51,822 nucleotides of DNA. Source: DASZZZ01 sp036260375 (GTDB lineage: Bacteria > Actinomycetota > CADDZG01 > WHSQ01). Under the pieces are notes generated by a model that did not search any database, had not been told where the DNA came from, and saw only the letters and a program-made list of their open reading frames with translations. Position 1 is the stretch's first letter, and each line of letters begins with the position of its first letter. The DNA is taken from positions 1-51,822 of the forward strand of contig DASZZZ010000061.1 of assembly GCA_036260375.1 (NCBI GenBank), read 5' to 3'. Of the stretch, positions 24,938 through 32,617 are shown piece after piece. The position numbers were made by a program, and so were the translations under genes.

Positions 24938-25729
24938 ATGGCAAATGCCCTCGATTCCAGAGCGGAGCGCGGCGCTCGCAGCACGCGCTTCCAGGCACCC
25001 TCCGGAGAGATCGTCACCTTGGACGCGCGCGGGTTCGATCTCTCGGAGCCGTGGTTCTGCTGGGCCGAGCTCGTCACGCGCGCGGACGCCGCGACGCGCG
25101 GCGCGCCGCGCCAGCGCGGCTTCCAGATCGGCCCGCGCGCGTCGGTCGACACCGCCATCGCCAAGGTCCTCAAGGGCACGGTGCGCGAGCGCGTCGCCCT
25201 CGGGGGCGGCGAGCTCGTCATCGCGGACGGACGCAAGGGCTCGGAGTCGTTCGCGGCGTGGACCGGACCATGGCACGCGGCCTACGGCTGGTTCGGCGAC
25301 AACCTCAAGTCGACGACCGCGATCGTCGCCCACTTCTCCGACGTCCGCTTCGTCGACGGACCGCTCGGCCTGCGGCTGTCGTCGCGCGGCGACGAGCTCG
25401 GCCGCACGATGGTGACCAAGCGCGTCGCCGGCATCGGCCTCGTCCAGATCATGGAGGGCAGCGCCGCGTCGGGGCTCGTCCCGGCGTGGTCGGGCGCCAA
25501 GGTGCAGGCCGGAGAGCTGTGGAAGCGCGAGGTCCACGCGCCCGGCGGCGGCCACGCGCCGCTGTACCTGCTCGCGTCGCGCACGGCCGTCGCGACGCTG
25601 ACGCCGGACGACTCGTTCCCGACGTTCGACGACGGGCCGTCGCCCGCGGCCGCCAACCGCGGCCGGAGCGCGGTCGAGTTTCTCGAGAGCGTGACGGAGC
25701 TCGCCTGGCGCGCCGGAGGCGTCCGATGA
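24938..25729 (+). CDS. Unrecognised 263-residue cytoplasmic protein, first gene of Cys-rich cluster
   Basis: The product starts MANALDSRAERGARSTRFQAP and has no signal peptide or membrane helix. It reads as a mostly beta protein with repeated short strands (GEIVTLDARGFDLSEPWFCW, GGGELVIADGRKG, FVDGPLGLRLSSRGDE). I recognise no family. The ATG at 24938 has AAGGGG upstream, and the strong promoter at 24755 precedes it. The following genes begin 25 bp or less after it or overlap each other, so it is the head of an operon with a membrane-anchored thioredoxin-like protein and a Tat-exported Cys-rich protein. Confidence 0.7.
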   Translation: MANALDSRAERGARSTRFQAPSGEIVTLDARGFDLSEPWFCWAELVTRADAATRGAPRQRGFQIGPRASVDTAIAKVLKGTVRERVALGGGELVIADGRKGSESFAAWTGPWHAAYGWFGDNLKSTTAIVAHFSDVRFVDGPLGLRLSSRGDELGRTMVTKRVAGIGLVQIMEGSAASGLVPAWSGAKVQAGELWKREVHAPGGGHAPLYLLASRTAVATLTPDDSFPTFDDGPSPAAANRGRSAVEFLESVTELAWRAGGVR

Positions 25730-25754
25730 CGGCCGGCTCGAGAGGAGGTGCGCC

Positions 25755-26255
25755 GTGCCGGTAGAGACCGCCGCGCTCGTGCTGTCGTGGATCGCGATCG
25801 TCGTGCTGGCGCTCGCGCTCGCCGGCCTCGTCCGTCAGGTGCGTGAGGTGCGCGCCGTGGTCGTGGACGGCTTCGGCCCGTCGTTCCTGACCGGCGCGGC
25901 CCCGTCGGCGCTGCATCCGTCGCCCGGCAAGGACGGAACCGTCGTGCTGGTGCTCGGGAGCATGGACGCCGACCGGGCGCTCGTCGACGCACTGGAGCGC
26001 GCGGCGCGCGGACGAGACGCGATCGAGTTCAAGGTCCTCGCGGAGCCGGGGGCCGACGTGCCCCGCGTCGCGGGCGTGCACGTCGTCGCGGACGGCGCCG
26101 CCGCGGCGCAGGTCCGGCTCCCGTGGTACCCCGCGCTCGTGCACGTCGGCCGCGACGGGGTCGTGGCCGACGCCGCGCCGGTCGGAGCACCGGAGGCGGT
26201 CGCGCGCGTGGTCGAGACGTTCCTCGCCGAGGACGCGACATCGAGGAGGAGCTGA
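25755..26255 (+). CDS. Membrane-anchored thioredoxin-fold-like protein without CxxC
   Basis: A 166-residue protein. One N-terminal membrane helix (ALVLSWIAIVVLALALAGLV) is followed by a domain whose strand/helix pattern (GTVVLVLGSMDADRALVDAL, then WYPALVHVGRDGVV) resembles the MauD/thioredoxin fold. The redox CxxC is missing and a plain aliphatic segment stands there. The GTG at 25755 is preceded by a strong AGGAGGTG. It overlaps the next gene by one base (TGATG). A role in folding or maturing the neighbouring Cys-rich protein is inference, weakened by the lack of cysteines. Confidence 0.65.
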   Translation: MPVETAALVLSWIAIVVLALALAGLVRQVREVRAVVVDGFGPSFLTGAAPSALHPSPGKDGTVVLVLGSMDADRALVDALERAARGRDAIEFKVLAEPGADVPRVAGVHVVADGAAAAQVRLPWYPALVHVGRDGVVADAAPVGAPEAVARVVETFLAEDATSRRS

Positions 26256-26749
26256 TGGCGAAGCTTTCGACGCGCGACATCCCGCTCGTCGACGTCGCGC
26301 CCGGCGCCGGCGCGGCCCCGAGCGAGATCGCGCACGTGCTGAAGAAGGACGTGGGACGACGCTCGTTCCTGCGCTACGTCGCGGGGGGCGCGATGGGGGT
26401 CGGGCTGGCGGTGGTCGGATGGCTGCCGCCGGCGCGGCCGCGCGGCGCGTGGGCGCACTGCTGCCTGTCGGAGTGGTCGACGAGCTGCCGCGGGTTCTAC
26501 TCGTCGTCGACCATCTGCTACCCGCCGACCGCGAAGTTCGACAACAACTGCACGTCGGGCAAGTGGCATCGCGACGACGGTGGCAGCGGCACTTGCTACA
26601 ACTTCAAGTACTCGCACAACCACACGTCGTGCGACACGCGCAACGCGTGGCGGTGGGGATCGACGCGCTGCTCCGACGGCTGGTACGAGTACGCCGACTG
26701 CGGTGGCGGTCGCGTGAGCACGTTCAGCATCTGCCGTGCGACCGTCTAG
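26255..26749 (+). CDS. Tat-exported Cys-rich protein (ten cysteines), unrecognised
   Basis: A 164-residue protein. A 30-residue cytoplasmic leader precedes the twin-arginine signal GRRSFLRYVAGGAMGVGLAV. The mature part of about 95 residues has ten cysteines, including an adjacent CC pair (AHCCLSEW), and many Trp, Tyr, Ser and Asn residues. Five disulfides or a metal/quinone cofactor are possible. The long leader and Tat export recall methylamine dehydrogenase small subunits, but the Cys/Trp spacing does not match and no large subunit is present. The ATG at 26255 is preceded by GAGGAGGAG, a very strong site. Confidence 0.75.
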   Translation: MAKLSTRDIPLVDVAPGAGAAPSEIAHVLKKDVGRRSFLRYVAGGAMGVGLAVVGWLPPARPRGAWAHCCLSEWSTSCRGFYSSSTICYPPTAKFDNNCTSGKWHRDDGGSGTCYNFKYSHNHTSCDTRNAWRWGSTRCSDGWYEYADCGGGRVSTFSICRATV

Positions 26750-27515
26750 CGACGCACTCGTCGCGCGCCGCGCGACCGCGTACGCGGCGGACGCACGCGC
26801 CCCCGCGTACGCGGTCGCCGCGCTCGCGGCGCTCGTGTGGCTCGGCGCCGGGACGGGCGTCGTCGGCGTCGCGGCCGCCACCGTCGTCGCGTGGGTCGCG
26901 GCCGGCGCGGCCGCGGGCTACGCTCTGTCGGGCTCGGTCTGAAGCTTCAACTCGGCGCTGCTGAGCTCGTCGGTCTGGCGAGGTGGAGAACGAGGATGGT
27001 TCTACGGCGGTCTGTTCGTCGGCGCGCAGCTGAGCGCGTGGCTCGCGCTGCTCGTGGGGTCCGTGCTCGCGCCGCTGGTCCCGGACGCGCTGCGCGTCGG
27101 GGCGCTGCTGGTCGCGCTGCCGCTGATCGCGCTCGGAGAGCTCGGCGTCTACGAGCTCCGTCTGCCGCAGGCGGCGCGGCAGGTCCCGCAGTGGGTCACG
27201 GGTCAGGGCGCCGGCGGCGCGTTCCAGTTCGGGCTCGAGATGGGCACCGGCATGCGGACGTACTCGACCAGCAACCTGCCGCATCTCGTCGTCGTGGCGG
27301 TACTGCTGTGGCCGGAGGTCCCGGTCGCGCTCGCGGCGGGCGCGGGCTTCGCGCTCGGGCGGTCTGCGATGACCTTCAGCCGCTACCACGCGCCCGACCG
27401 GGACGCGTGGGACGCGACGCTCGCGCACGACGAGCGGCGCATCCGCTCGGTTCTGGGGATCGCCGCGGTCGCGTCCGTGGTGCTCGCGGTCGCGCCGACG
27501 CTCGCGGCGTTGTGA
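26736..27515 (+). pseudogene. Polytopic membrane protein gene with in-frame TGA at 26940
   Basis: A single frame runs from GTG 26736 to TGA 27513-27515. It is interrupted only by TGA at 26940-26942, between ...AGYALSGSV and SFNSALLSSSVW.... Before the TGA there are two hydrophobic segments, and after it at least four (WFYGGLFVGAQLSAWLALLV, VGALLVALPLIALGELGVY and two more). The pieces join into one plausible six-helix protein. The upstream piece overlaps the Cys-rich gene by 14 bp. It could be a nonsense mutation, a sequencing error (TGG or CGA), recoding, or two proteins with the second starting at GTG 27054. I see no convincing SECIS hairpin. Family not recognised. Confidence 0.6.
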
Positions 27516-27528
27516 CGGCGGCGGCGCG

Positions 27529-27885
27529 GTGAGGCTCCTCGCCGCGCTGCTCGCCGCGGCGCTGATGACCGCGACGTGCGACGGCGACGACGTCGCCGAG
27601 CCCGACGCGCGCCGCACCCCGTCGGCGCGACCGACGCCGGCGACGTCGGCGCCCGCGCGCCCGGGCGAGCTCGACGTCGCGCGCTCCGAGGACGTCACGA
27701 GCTCCGTGCGCGCGTGCGCGCGCGACCAGAAGGTGCGGCTCGACGACCTCAAGGTGCGCGTCGACTCCGACGGCGTCCTCATCGGGATCGGCTACCGCGC
27801 CGTCGACGCGGCGAGCGGCTTCGAGGACGTCGTCGAGCGCTGCCTGCGGGACGCCGGCGTCGTGCGGCCCGCGACGGGTGGCTGA
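27529..27885 (+). CDS. Small secreted or lipoprotein-like protein
   Basis: A 118-residue protein. The hydrophobic start MRLLAALLAAALMTATC has a cysteine at position 17, though the residues before it (M-T-A-T) are a poor lipobox. A Pro/Ala/Arg-rich linker and a roughly 65-residue folded domain follow (VTSSVRACARDQKVRLDDL, then GIGYRAVDAASGFEDVVERC), with two further cysteines. It starts 13 bp after the preceding membrane gene and ends the five-gene cluster. No family recognised. Confidence 0.6.
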   Translation: MRLLAALLAAALMTATCDGDDVAEPDARRTPSARPTPATSAPARPGELDVARSEDVTSSVRACARDQKVRLDDLKVRVDSDGVLIGIGYRAVDAASGFEDVVERCLRDAGVVRPATGG

Positions 27886-27894
27886 GCGCGCCGT

Positions 27895-29049
27895 TCAGCT
27901 CAGCACGTCGACGTACTTCGCCCCGGCCCCCGTGTTGTAGACGACGACCGGCTCGCGCAGCGGGCGGGAGCGCGCGAGCTCGTCGAGCGCCGCGACGCCC
28001 GCGGCGCCCTCGGGACACGCGAACACGCCCTCGAACGTCGCCAGGTCGCGCACCGCGGCGCGGATGTCGTCCTCGGACACCGCGACCATCGCGCCGCCCG
28101 ACGCGCGCACGACGCGCAGCACGAACGCGCCCTCGCTCGGCGCCGGCACGCGCAGCCCCGCGGCGATCGAGTCGCACGGGCCGTCCCACGGCTCGACCGC
28201 GTCGTCGCCGCGCTCGAACGCCCGCACGACCGGAGCGCAGGCCGCGGGCTGAACGCCGACGATCGCGGGGGCCGGGTCGCCGGTCCAGCCGAGCGCGCGC
28301 ACCTCCTCGGCCGCCTTGGCGAGGGCGAGGGCCGCGACCCCGCCGCCGACCGGCAGGACGACGGTGCCGGGCAGCCGCATGCCGTCGTCGTCGCCGAGCT
28401 GGTCGAACACCTCGAGCCACGCCGCCTTCTTGCCCTCGAGCCGGTACGGCTCCGCGAACGTCGCGGTGAGAAACGACCCGCGCTCGCGCGCGATGTCGAC
28501 GGCGCGCGCGCCGGCGTCGGCGATCGTCCCGTCGACGAGCTCGAGCTCACCGCCGGCGACGAGCACCTCGGTGTGGTTCGCGGCCGGCGCGCTGCGCGCC
28601 ATCGTCACCGTGATGCGCACGTTGGCGCGCGCCGCGTAGAGGCTCCACGCACCGCCCGCGTTGCCCGCGCTCGGCATGACGACGCTCGTGGCGCCGAGCT
28701 CGTGCGCGCGCGACAACCCGACGCATGCGCCGCGCGCCTTGAACGTGCCGCCCGGCAGCGTGCCGTCGTCCTTGACGAGCGCGTCGACGCCCCAGCGCCC
28801 CGCGAGGCGCGGCACCGGCAGCAGCGCGGTGCGCGGCTCGCCGAGGGACACGGGCGCGCCGCGCACCGGCAGCAGCTCGCGAAAGCGCCACGCGTCGGGC
28901 GGGCGCGCGCGGCACCGCTCCAGGTCGATCCCGTCGAGGTCGTAGCGCGCCAGGAGCGTGCCGCCGCAGTCGCAGCGGTTGACGAGCCGTTCGGGGTCGT
29001 ACGCGCGCGCGCAGCGCGCACACTCGAGGTGTGACAGACGGGACGGCAC
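27895..29049 (-). CDS. thrC: Threonine synthase-like PLP enzyme with N-terminal zinc ribbon
   Basis: A 384-residue fold-type II PLP enzyme. The N-terminus is a zinc ribbon (C10, C13, C26, C28). The PLP lysine is K104 in GGTFKARG, the phosphate loop is SAGNAGGAWS, and the Gly-rich VLPVGGGVAALAL follows. Threonine synthase converts O-phosphohomoserine to threonine. Cysteate synthase and other diverged paralogs share this layout, so the substrate is not certain. The GTG at 29049 lies 14 bp after the SufT-like stop and has no obvious Shine-Dalgarno. The gene is convergent with the Cys-rich cluster. Confidence 0.8.
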   Translation of the reverse strand: MPSRLSHLECARCARAYDPERLVNRCDCGGTLLARYDLDGIDLERCRARPPDAWRFRELLPVRGAPVSLGEPRTALLPVPRLAGRWGVDALVKDDGTLPGGTFKARGACVGLSRAHELGATSVVMPSAGNAGGAWSLYAARANVRITVTMARSAPAANHTEVLVAGGELELVDGTIADAGARAVDIARERGSFLTATFAEPYRLEGKKAAWLEVFDQLGDDDGMRLPGTVVLPVGGGVAALALAKAAEEVRALGWTGDPAPAIVGVQPAACAPVVRAFERGDDAVEPWDGPCDSIAAGLRVPAPSEGAFVLRVVRASGGAMVAVSEDDIRAAVRDLATFEGVFACPEGAAGVAALDELARSRPLREPVVVYNTGAGAKYVDVLS

Positions 29050-29063
29050 GGAGAGCCGGCGGC

Positions 29064-29378
29064 TCAGACCATGCCGAGGGCCGAGCGCGCCAGCGGCGAC
29101 ATCTTCTCGGGCGTCCACGGCGGGTACATCACGAGCTCCGTCGTGACGTTGCCGATGCCCTCGATCGGCGCGGTCGCCTCCTTGATCTGCTGGTCGATCA
29201 GCGGCGCGATCGGGCACCCCATCGTCGTCAGCGAGAACTGCACGTGCACGTCGAGGTCGTCGTCGACGTCGACCGTGTAGACGAGGCCGAGGTTGACGAT
29301 GTCGATTCCGAGCTCGGGGTCCTCGACCGTCTTCATGGCCTCGACGACCTCGTCGTGGATCTCCTCCTTGGTGGGCAT
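29064..29378 (-). CDS. SufT-like MIP18/DUF59 iron-sulfur assembly protein
   Basis: A 104-residue single-domain protein. The DUF59 fold is shown by VEDPELGIDIVNLGLVYTV and the conserved cysteine in LTTMGCPIAPLI. Such proteins assist Fe-S cluster maturation, and many are encoded in suf operons. No other suf gene is here, so a paaD-type or stand-alone role is possible. The ATG at 29378 is only 6 bp after a TAGCAT -10 (29385-29390), so the mRNA may be leaderless. Repeat family 1 lies just upstream. Confidence 0.85.
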   Translation of the reverse strand: MPTKEEIHDEVVEAMKTVEDPELGIDIVNLGLVYTVDVDDDLDVHVQFSLTTMGCPIAPLIDQQIKEATAPIEGIGNVTTELVMYPPWTPEKMSPLARSALGMV

Positions 29379-29384
29379 GCCCCC

Positions 29385-29390
29385 ATGCTA
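29385..29390 (-). promoter_or_regulatory. -10 box of a leaderless transcript (SufT-like gene)
   Basis: TAGCAT on the minus strand, 6 bp before the ATG at 29378. No clear -35 is seen. Confidence 0.45.
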
Positions 29391-29417
29391 GCGCCGCCGA
29401 GCGCGTCGACCGCACAC

Positions 29418-29590
29418 GAGCGGAGGGCGCACGTGAGTCGGGGCCGACTCAGAACGGTTTGGAGTGCCCCGGCCACGTGCGCCCGGAGCGGTCGCGCGTG
29501 CGACGACACAGCGGAGGGCGCACGTGCGACGGGCCGACTCAGAACGGTTTGGAGTGCCCGGCGTGCGTGCGCCCGGAGCGGTCGCGCGCG
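29418..29590. repeat. Two tandem copies of intergenic repeat family 1
   Basis: Units at about 29418-29499 and 29510-29590. They are nearly identical to the units at 9413-9494 and 9326-9406 respectively, with the same orientation and the same alternation of a GTGAGTCGGGGCCGACTC version and a GTGCGACGGGCCGACTC version. As at 9234-9494, the array follows directly on the 3' end of a minus-strand gene (stop at 29605) and precedes another minus-strand gene. No gene is seen in it. Confidence 0.9.
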
Positions 29591-29604
29591 GTCGCGCGAT
29601 GGGC

Positions 29605-30450
29605 TCAGAGGTCGAGGCCGAGCAGACGTGCGGCGTTGTTCTTCAGCACGTCGTCGCGCGCGTCGCCGAGCTCGAGCTCGTCGATCTCGTCGAGGATGCG
29701 GCCGGGGTCGAGCATCGGGTAGTCGCTGCCCCACACGAAGCGGTCCGACAGCCGGCCGCGCGCGTCGCGCTTGACCTCCGGCGGGATGTAGCGCGGGCGC
29801 CAGCCCGACAGGTCGACCCACACGTTGGTCTTGTGCATCGCGCTGGCGAGGACCTCGAGGTGCCACGGGTAGCCGAAGTGCGCCATGACCACGGTGAGGC
29901 CGGGATGGCGGGCCGCGACCATGTCCATGCACATCGGACGCCCGTAGTCGTACGCGATGCCCGAGCCGCCCGGGACCCCGGCGCCGAGACCGGTCTGGCC
30001 GACGTGGACGACGATCGGCAACGAGTGCTCCTCGCACTTGTCCCACAGCGGGTCGTGCTGCGGGTCGTCGGGATAGAACGCCTGGACCTGCGGGTGGATC
30101 TTGAGCCCCTTGAGACCGAGCTCGGTGACGGCGCGCTCGAGCTCGTCGACGTGGTCGGGCTTGTGCGGGTCGACGCTCGCGAACCCGACGAACTGCTCCG
30201 GGTACCGCTCGCACATCGCGGCGACCGCGTCGTTGGTGAGCGGCGGCAGGCCCGTGGCGGTCTCCGCGTCCCACGCGAGCAACACTCCGAGCAGGTCCCA
30301 CTCCCGGTACTCCTCGGCCATCTCGTCGGGCGTGCGCACGCGCACGTCACTGTTGAAGTAGCGCGCGGTGACCTCGAGGAACGGGCCGATCGAGCCCTCG
30401 AGCCAGTCGGCGGTCGAGGCGTGGACGTGGAAGTCGATTGCGCGCGGCAC
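29605..30450 (-). CDS. Amidohydrolase-2 family metal-dependent hydrolase
   Basis: A 281-residue TIM-barrel hydrolase/decarboxylase of the ACMSD-like group. The metal ligands are visible as AIDFHVHAS, PIVVHVGQ, VVMAHFGYPWHLE and the catalytic Asp in VWGSDYPMLDP. Enzymes of this group decarboxylate or hydrolyse aromatic acids or lactones; the substrate is unknown. The GTG at 30450 is preceded by GGGAGG. It starts 20 bp after the antiporter stop, so the two may be co-transcribed. Confidence 0.87.
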   Translation of the reverse strand: MPRAIDFHVHASTADWLEGSIGPFLEVTARYFNSDVRVRTPDEMAEEYREWDLLGVLLAWDAETATGLPPLTNDAVAAMCERYPEQFVGFASVDPHKPDHVDELERAVTELGLKGLKIHPQVQAFYPDDPQHDPLWDKCEEHSLPIVVHVGQTGLGAGVPGGSGIAYDYGRPMCMDMVAARHPGLTVVMAHFGYPWHLEVLASAMHKTNVWVDLSGWRPRYIPPEVKRDARGRLSDRFVWGSDYPMLDPGRILDEIDELELGDARDDVLKNNAARLLGLDL

Positions 30451-30470
30451 GTGTCCCTCCCGGTCGGCAG

Positions 30471-31514
30471 CTACAGGAAGAAGAAAGAGATCGCCATGAT
30501 GACGTACGCGGCCACCAGCTGCACCCCCTCGAGCCAGTTCGACCGCCCGTCGAGCACGATGAAGCCGAGGATCACGGCCGACAGTCCGACCGCGGCGATC
30601 TCGATCTGCGAAAAGATCAAGTCCATCGGGTTTCCGACCAACAGCGACACGAACACGAGCACCGGCGCGACGAACAGCGCGATCTGTGCCGACGAGCCGA
30701 TGGCGATCTCGATCGCGACCTCGCTCTTGTCTTTGGCGGCGAGGAAGATCGCCGACGAGTGCTCCGCGGCGTTGCCGACGAGCGGCACGATGATGAGCCC
30801 GACGAACAGGCGCGACAGCCCGAGCTCGTCGACGGTGTGCTCCAGCGCTCCGACGAGGAACTCGCTCATCAGCGCGACGCCGGCGGTCGCGACGCCGAGC
30901 GTCGTGAGCGCGCGCCGGCGCGACCACTTCGGCGGCGCGTGCTCGTGGTCGCTCCGGAACAGCCGCCGGTGCGTCTTGAGCGAGAACAGGAGCCCGAGGC
31001 CGTACGTGAGGATGAGCACGACCGCGACCCCGATCGACACGGCCTCGGTGCGGAACTCGGTCGCCTGCGGCGACAGCGAGAAGAACGCCGGCAACAGCAG
31101 CGCGCCCACCGCGATGACGAGCGACGCCGCGTAGAGCCCGGCCGACGCGCGGTTGAACTCCTGCTGCACGCGCGACCAGCCGCCCGCGATGAACGCGAGC
31201 CCGAGCACGAACAAGACGTTGCCGATGATGGAGCCGGTCAGCGACGCCTTCACGATGTCGATCTCGCCCTCGAGGATGAGGAAGAAGGCGATGATGAGCT
31301 CGGCGGCGTTGCCGAACGTCGCGTTGAGCAGGCCGCCGATCTGGGGACCGGTGCGCGCCGCGAGCTCCTCGGTCGCGTGCCCCATGAGCCCCGCGAGCGG
31401 CAGGATCGACAGCGCCGACACGACGAAGATGGCGATCGGGTCGGCGTGCACGAGCTCGAGCACGACCGCGACGGGTACGAACGCCAGCAACCACTCGAGC
31501 TTCGGCTTCGGCAT
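30471..31514 (-). CDS. cax: Ca2+/H+ antiporter (CaCA family, Cax type)
   Basis: A 347-residue protein with about eleven membrane helices in two homologous halves. The alpha-1 repeat holds GHATEELAARTG and NATFGNAAELIIAFF, and the alpha-2 repeat holds GLIIVPLVGNAAEHSSAIF. The central cytoplasmic loop is Arg/His-rich (KTHRRLFRSDHEHAPP). Known members export Ca2+ using the proton gradient. The ATG at 31514 lies 10 bp after the thiE stop. Confidence 0.92.
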   Translation of the reverse strand: MPKPKLEWLLAFVPVAVVLELVHADPIAIFVVSALSILPLAGLMGHATEELAARTGPQIGGLLNATFGNAAELIIAFFLILEGEIDIVKASLTGSIIGNVLFVLGLAFIAGGWSRVQQEFNRASAGLYAASLVIAVGALLLPAFFSLSPQATEFRTEAVSIGVAVVLILTYGLGLLFSLKTHRRLFRSDHEHAPPKWSRRRALTTLGVATAGVALMSEFLVGALEHTVDELGLSRLFVGLIIVPLVGNAAEHSSAIFLAAKDKSEVAIEIAIGSSAQIALFVAPVLVFVSLLVGNPMDLIFSQIEIAAVGLSAVILGFIVLDGRSNWLEGVQLVAAYVIMAISFFFL

Positions 31515-31524
31515 GGCGCGAACC

Positions 31525-32169
31525 CTATACGTCGTCGAGCGGCCGCTCGTCGAGCGCGCCGCGCAGCGCCGCGGCCGCGGCGACGGGATCGGCCGCGTCC
31601 GCGATCGCGCGCACGACGACGACGCGGCGCGCGCCGGCGTCGAGGACGCCGCCCACGTTGCCGGCGTCGATGCCGCCGATGGCGAACCAGGGACGGTCGG
31701 CGCGCCCGGCCGCGTGCCGCAGTAGCTCGACGCCCGTGGCCCGCCGCCCCGGCTTGGTCGGCGTCGAGAACACGGGCCCGACCGCGAGGTAGTCGACCGG
31801 CGCGCGCAGCGCCGCGTCGACCTCCTCGGGCGCGTGTGTGGAGATCCCCACGACGGCGTCGCCGACGATGCGGCGCGCGATCTCCGGCGACACGTCGTTC
31901 TGTCCGACGTGGACGCCGGCGGCGACCGCGAGCGCGACGTCGGGACGGTCGTTGACGACGAACGGCACGCCGGCGGCGCGGCACGCGGCTGCGACCGGAT
32001 CAGCGGCGCGCACGAGGTCGCCGCCCTCGGCGTCCTTGGGCTCGCGCAGCTGGACGAGGTCGACGCCGGCGGCGGCGAGCTCCGGGACGAGCTCGGCGAG
32101 CCGTCCGGCCCGGATGCGCTGCGGCGCCACGAGGTACAGACGCGCGTCGCGCAGGCGCGGCGCGGTCAC
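31525..32169 (-). CDS. thiE: ThiE, thiamine-phosphate synthase
   Basis: A 214-residue TIM barrel joining the pyrimidine and thiazole phosphate to thiamine phosphate. Motifs are VDLVQLREPKDAEG, FVVNDRPDVALAVAAGVHVG, the phosphate-binding GPVFSTPTKPG, and AIGGIDAGNV. The GTG at 32169 is within a GTGA overlap with the preceding membrane gene. It lies about 12 kb from thiO-thiS-thiG and shows no riboswitch of its own, so the thiamine genes are split. Confidence 0.93.
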   Translation of the reverse strand: MTAPRLRDARLYLVAPQRIRAGRLAELVPELAAAGVDLVQLREPKDAEGGDLVRAADPVAAACRAAGVPFVVNDRPDVALAVAAGVHVGQNDVSPEIARRIVGDAVVGISTHAPEEVDAALRAPVDYLAVGPVFSTPTKPGRRATGVELLRHAAGRADRPWFAIGGIDAGNVGGVLDAGARRVVVVRAIADAADPVAAAAALRGALDERPLDDV

Positions 32170-32591
32170 GGCGCGACGGCGACCGCGTCGCCGCCGGGCC
32201 CCCCGTCGCCATCGGGATCCTCGCCCGCGTCGCGCTCGTAGTCGCGCATGCGGGCCGCGGCCCGCCGCAGCGCGCCGGGCAGGCGCACCAACGCCACCGC
32301 GACGACGGCGTGCGGGCCTGCGTCGACCAGCACCTCGTACCAGTGCTTGTCGAGCGCGCCCGACGCCGCGATCCACCCGGCCACGAGCGCGCCGAGGAAC
32401 AGCGCGAGGACGTACGGCGTGCGGCGCGCCGCCGCGGCCTCGAAGCGCTCTCGCATCGCGCGCACCGCACGCCGTCCGTGCTGGCTGCGCAGGCGCTGCC
32501 ACGCGCGGCGCGCGGGATAGACCGCGCCCATGCCCTCGACGAACGCGAGCGCGAGGACTGCGACGAGCGTCGCGACGATGCCGCTGGTCAT
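32166..32591 (-). CDS. Small membrane protein of unknown function
   Basis: A 141-residue protein. There is an N-terminal hydrophobic segment (GIVATLVAVLALAFVEGMGA), a basic cytoplasmic stretch (ARRAWQRLRSQHGRRAVRAM), a second helix pair (YVLALFLGALVAGWIAASG and AVVAVALVRLPGAL), and an acidic Gly/Asp-rich tail. No family recognised. The ATG at 32591 heads a short operon with thiE, to which it is coupled by a 4-bp overlap, but it need not be involved in thiamine metabolism. Confidence 0.7.
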   Translation of the reverse strand: MTSGIVATLVAVLALAFVEGMGAVYPARRAWQRLRSQHGRRAVRAMRERFEAAAARRTPYVLALFLGALVAGWIAASGALDKHWYEVLVDAGPHAVVAVALVRLPGALRRAAARMRDYERDAGEDPDGDGGPGGDAVAVAP

Positions 32592-32617
32592 GCCCCCACC
32601 CTAGCGACGCGCGGCGG

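Noticed and set aside
26940..26942. Selenocysteine codon
   Set aside because: No stable stem-loop with a suitable apical loop was found directly after the TGA, and no Sec machinery is visible in the window. Kept only as one option.
24938..27885. Methylamine dehydrogenase (mau) cluster
   Set aside because: No MauB-like beta-propeller, the thioredoxin-like protein lacks CxxC, and the cysteine pattern of the exported protein does not match MauA.
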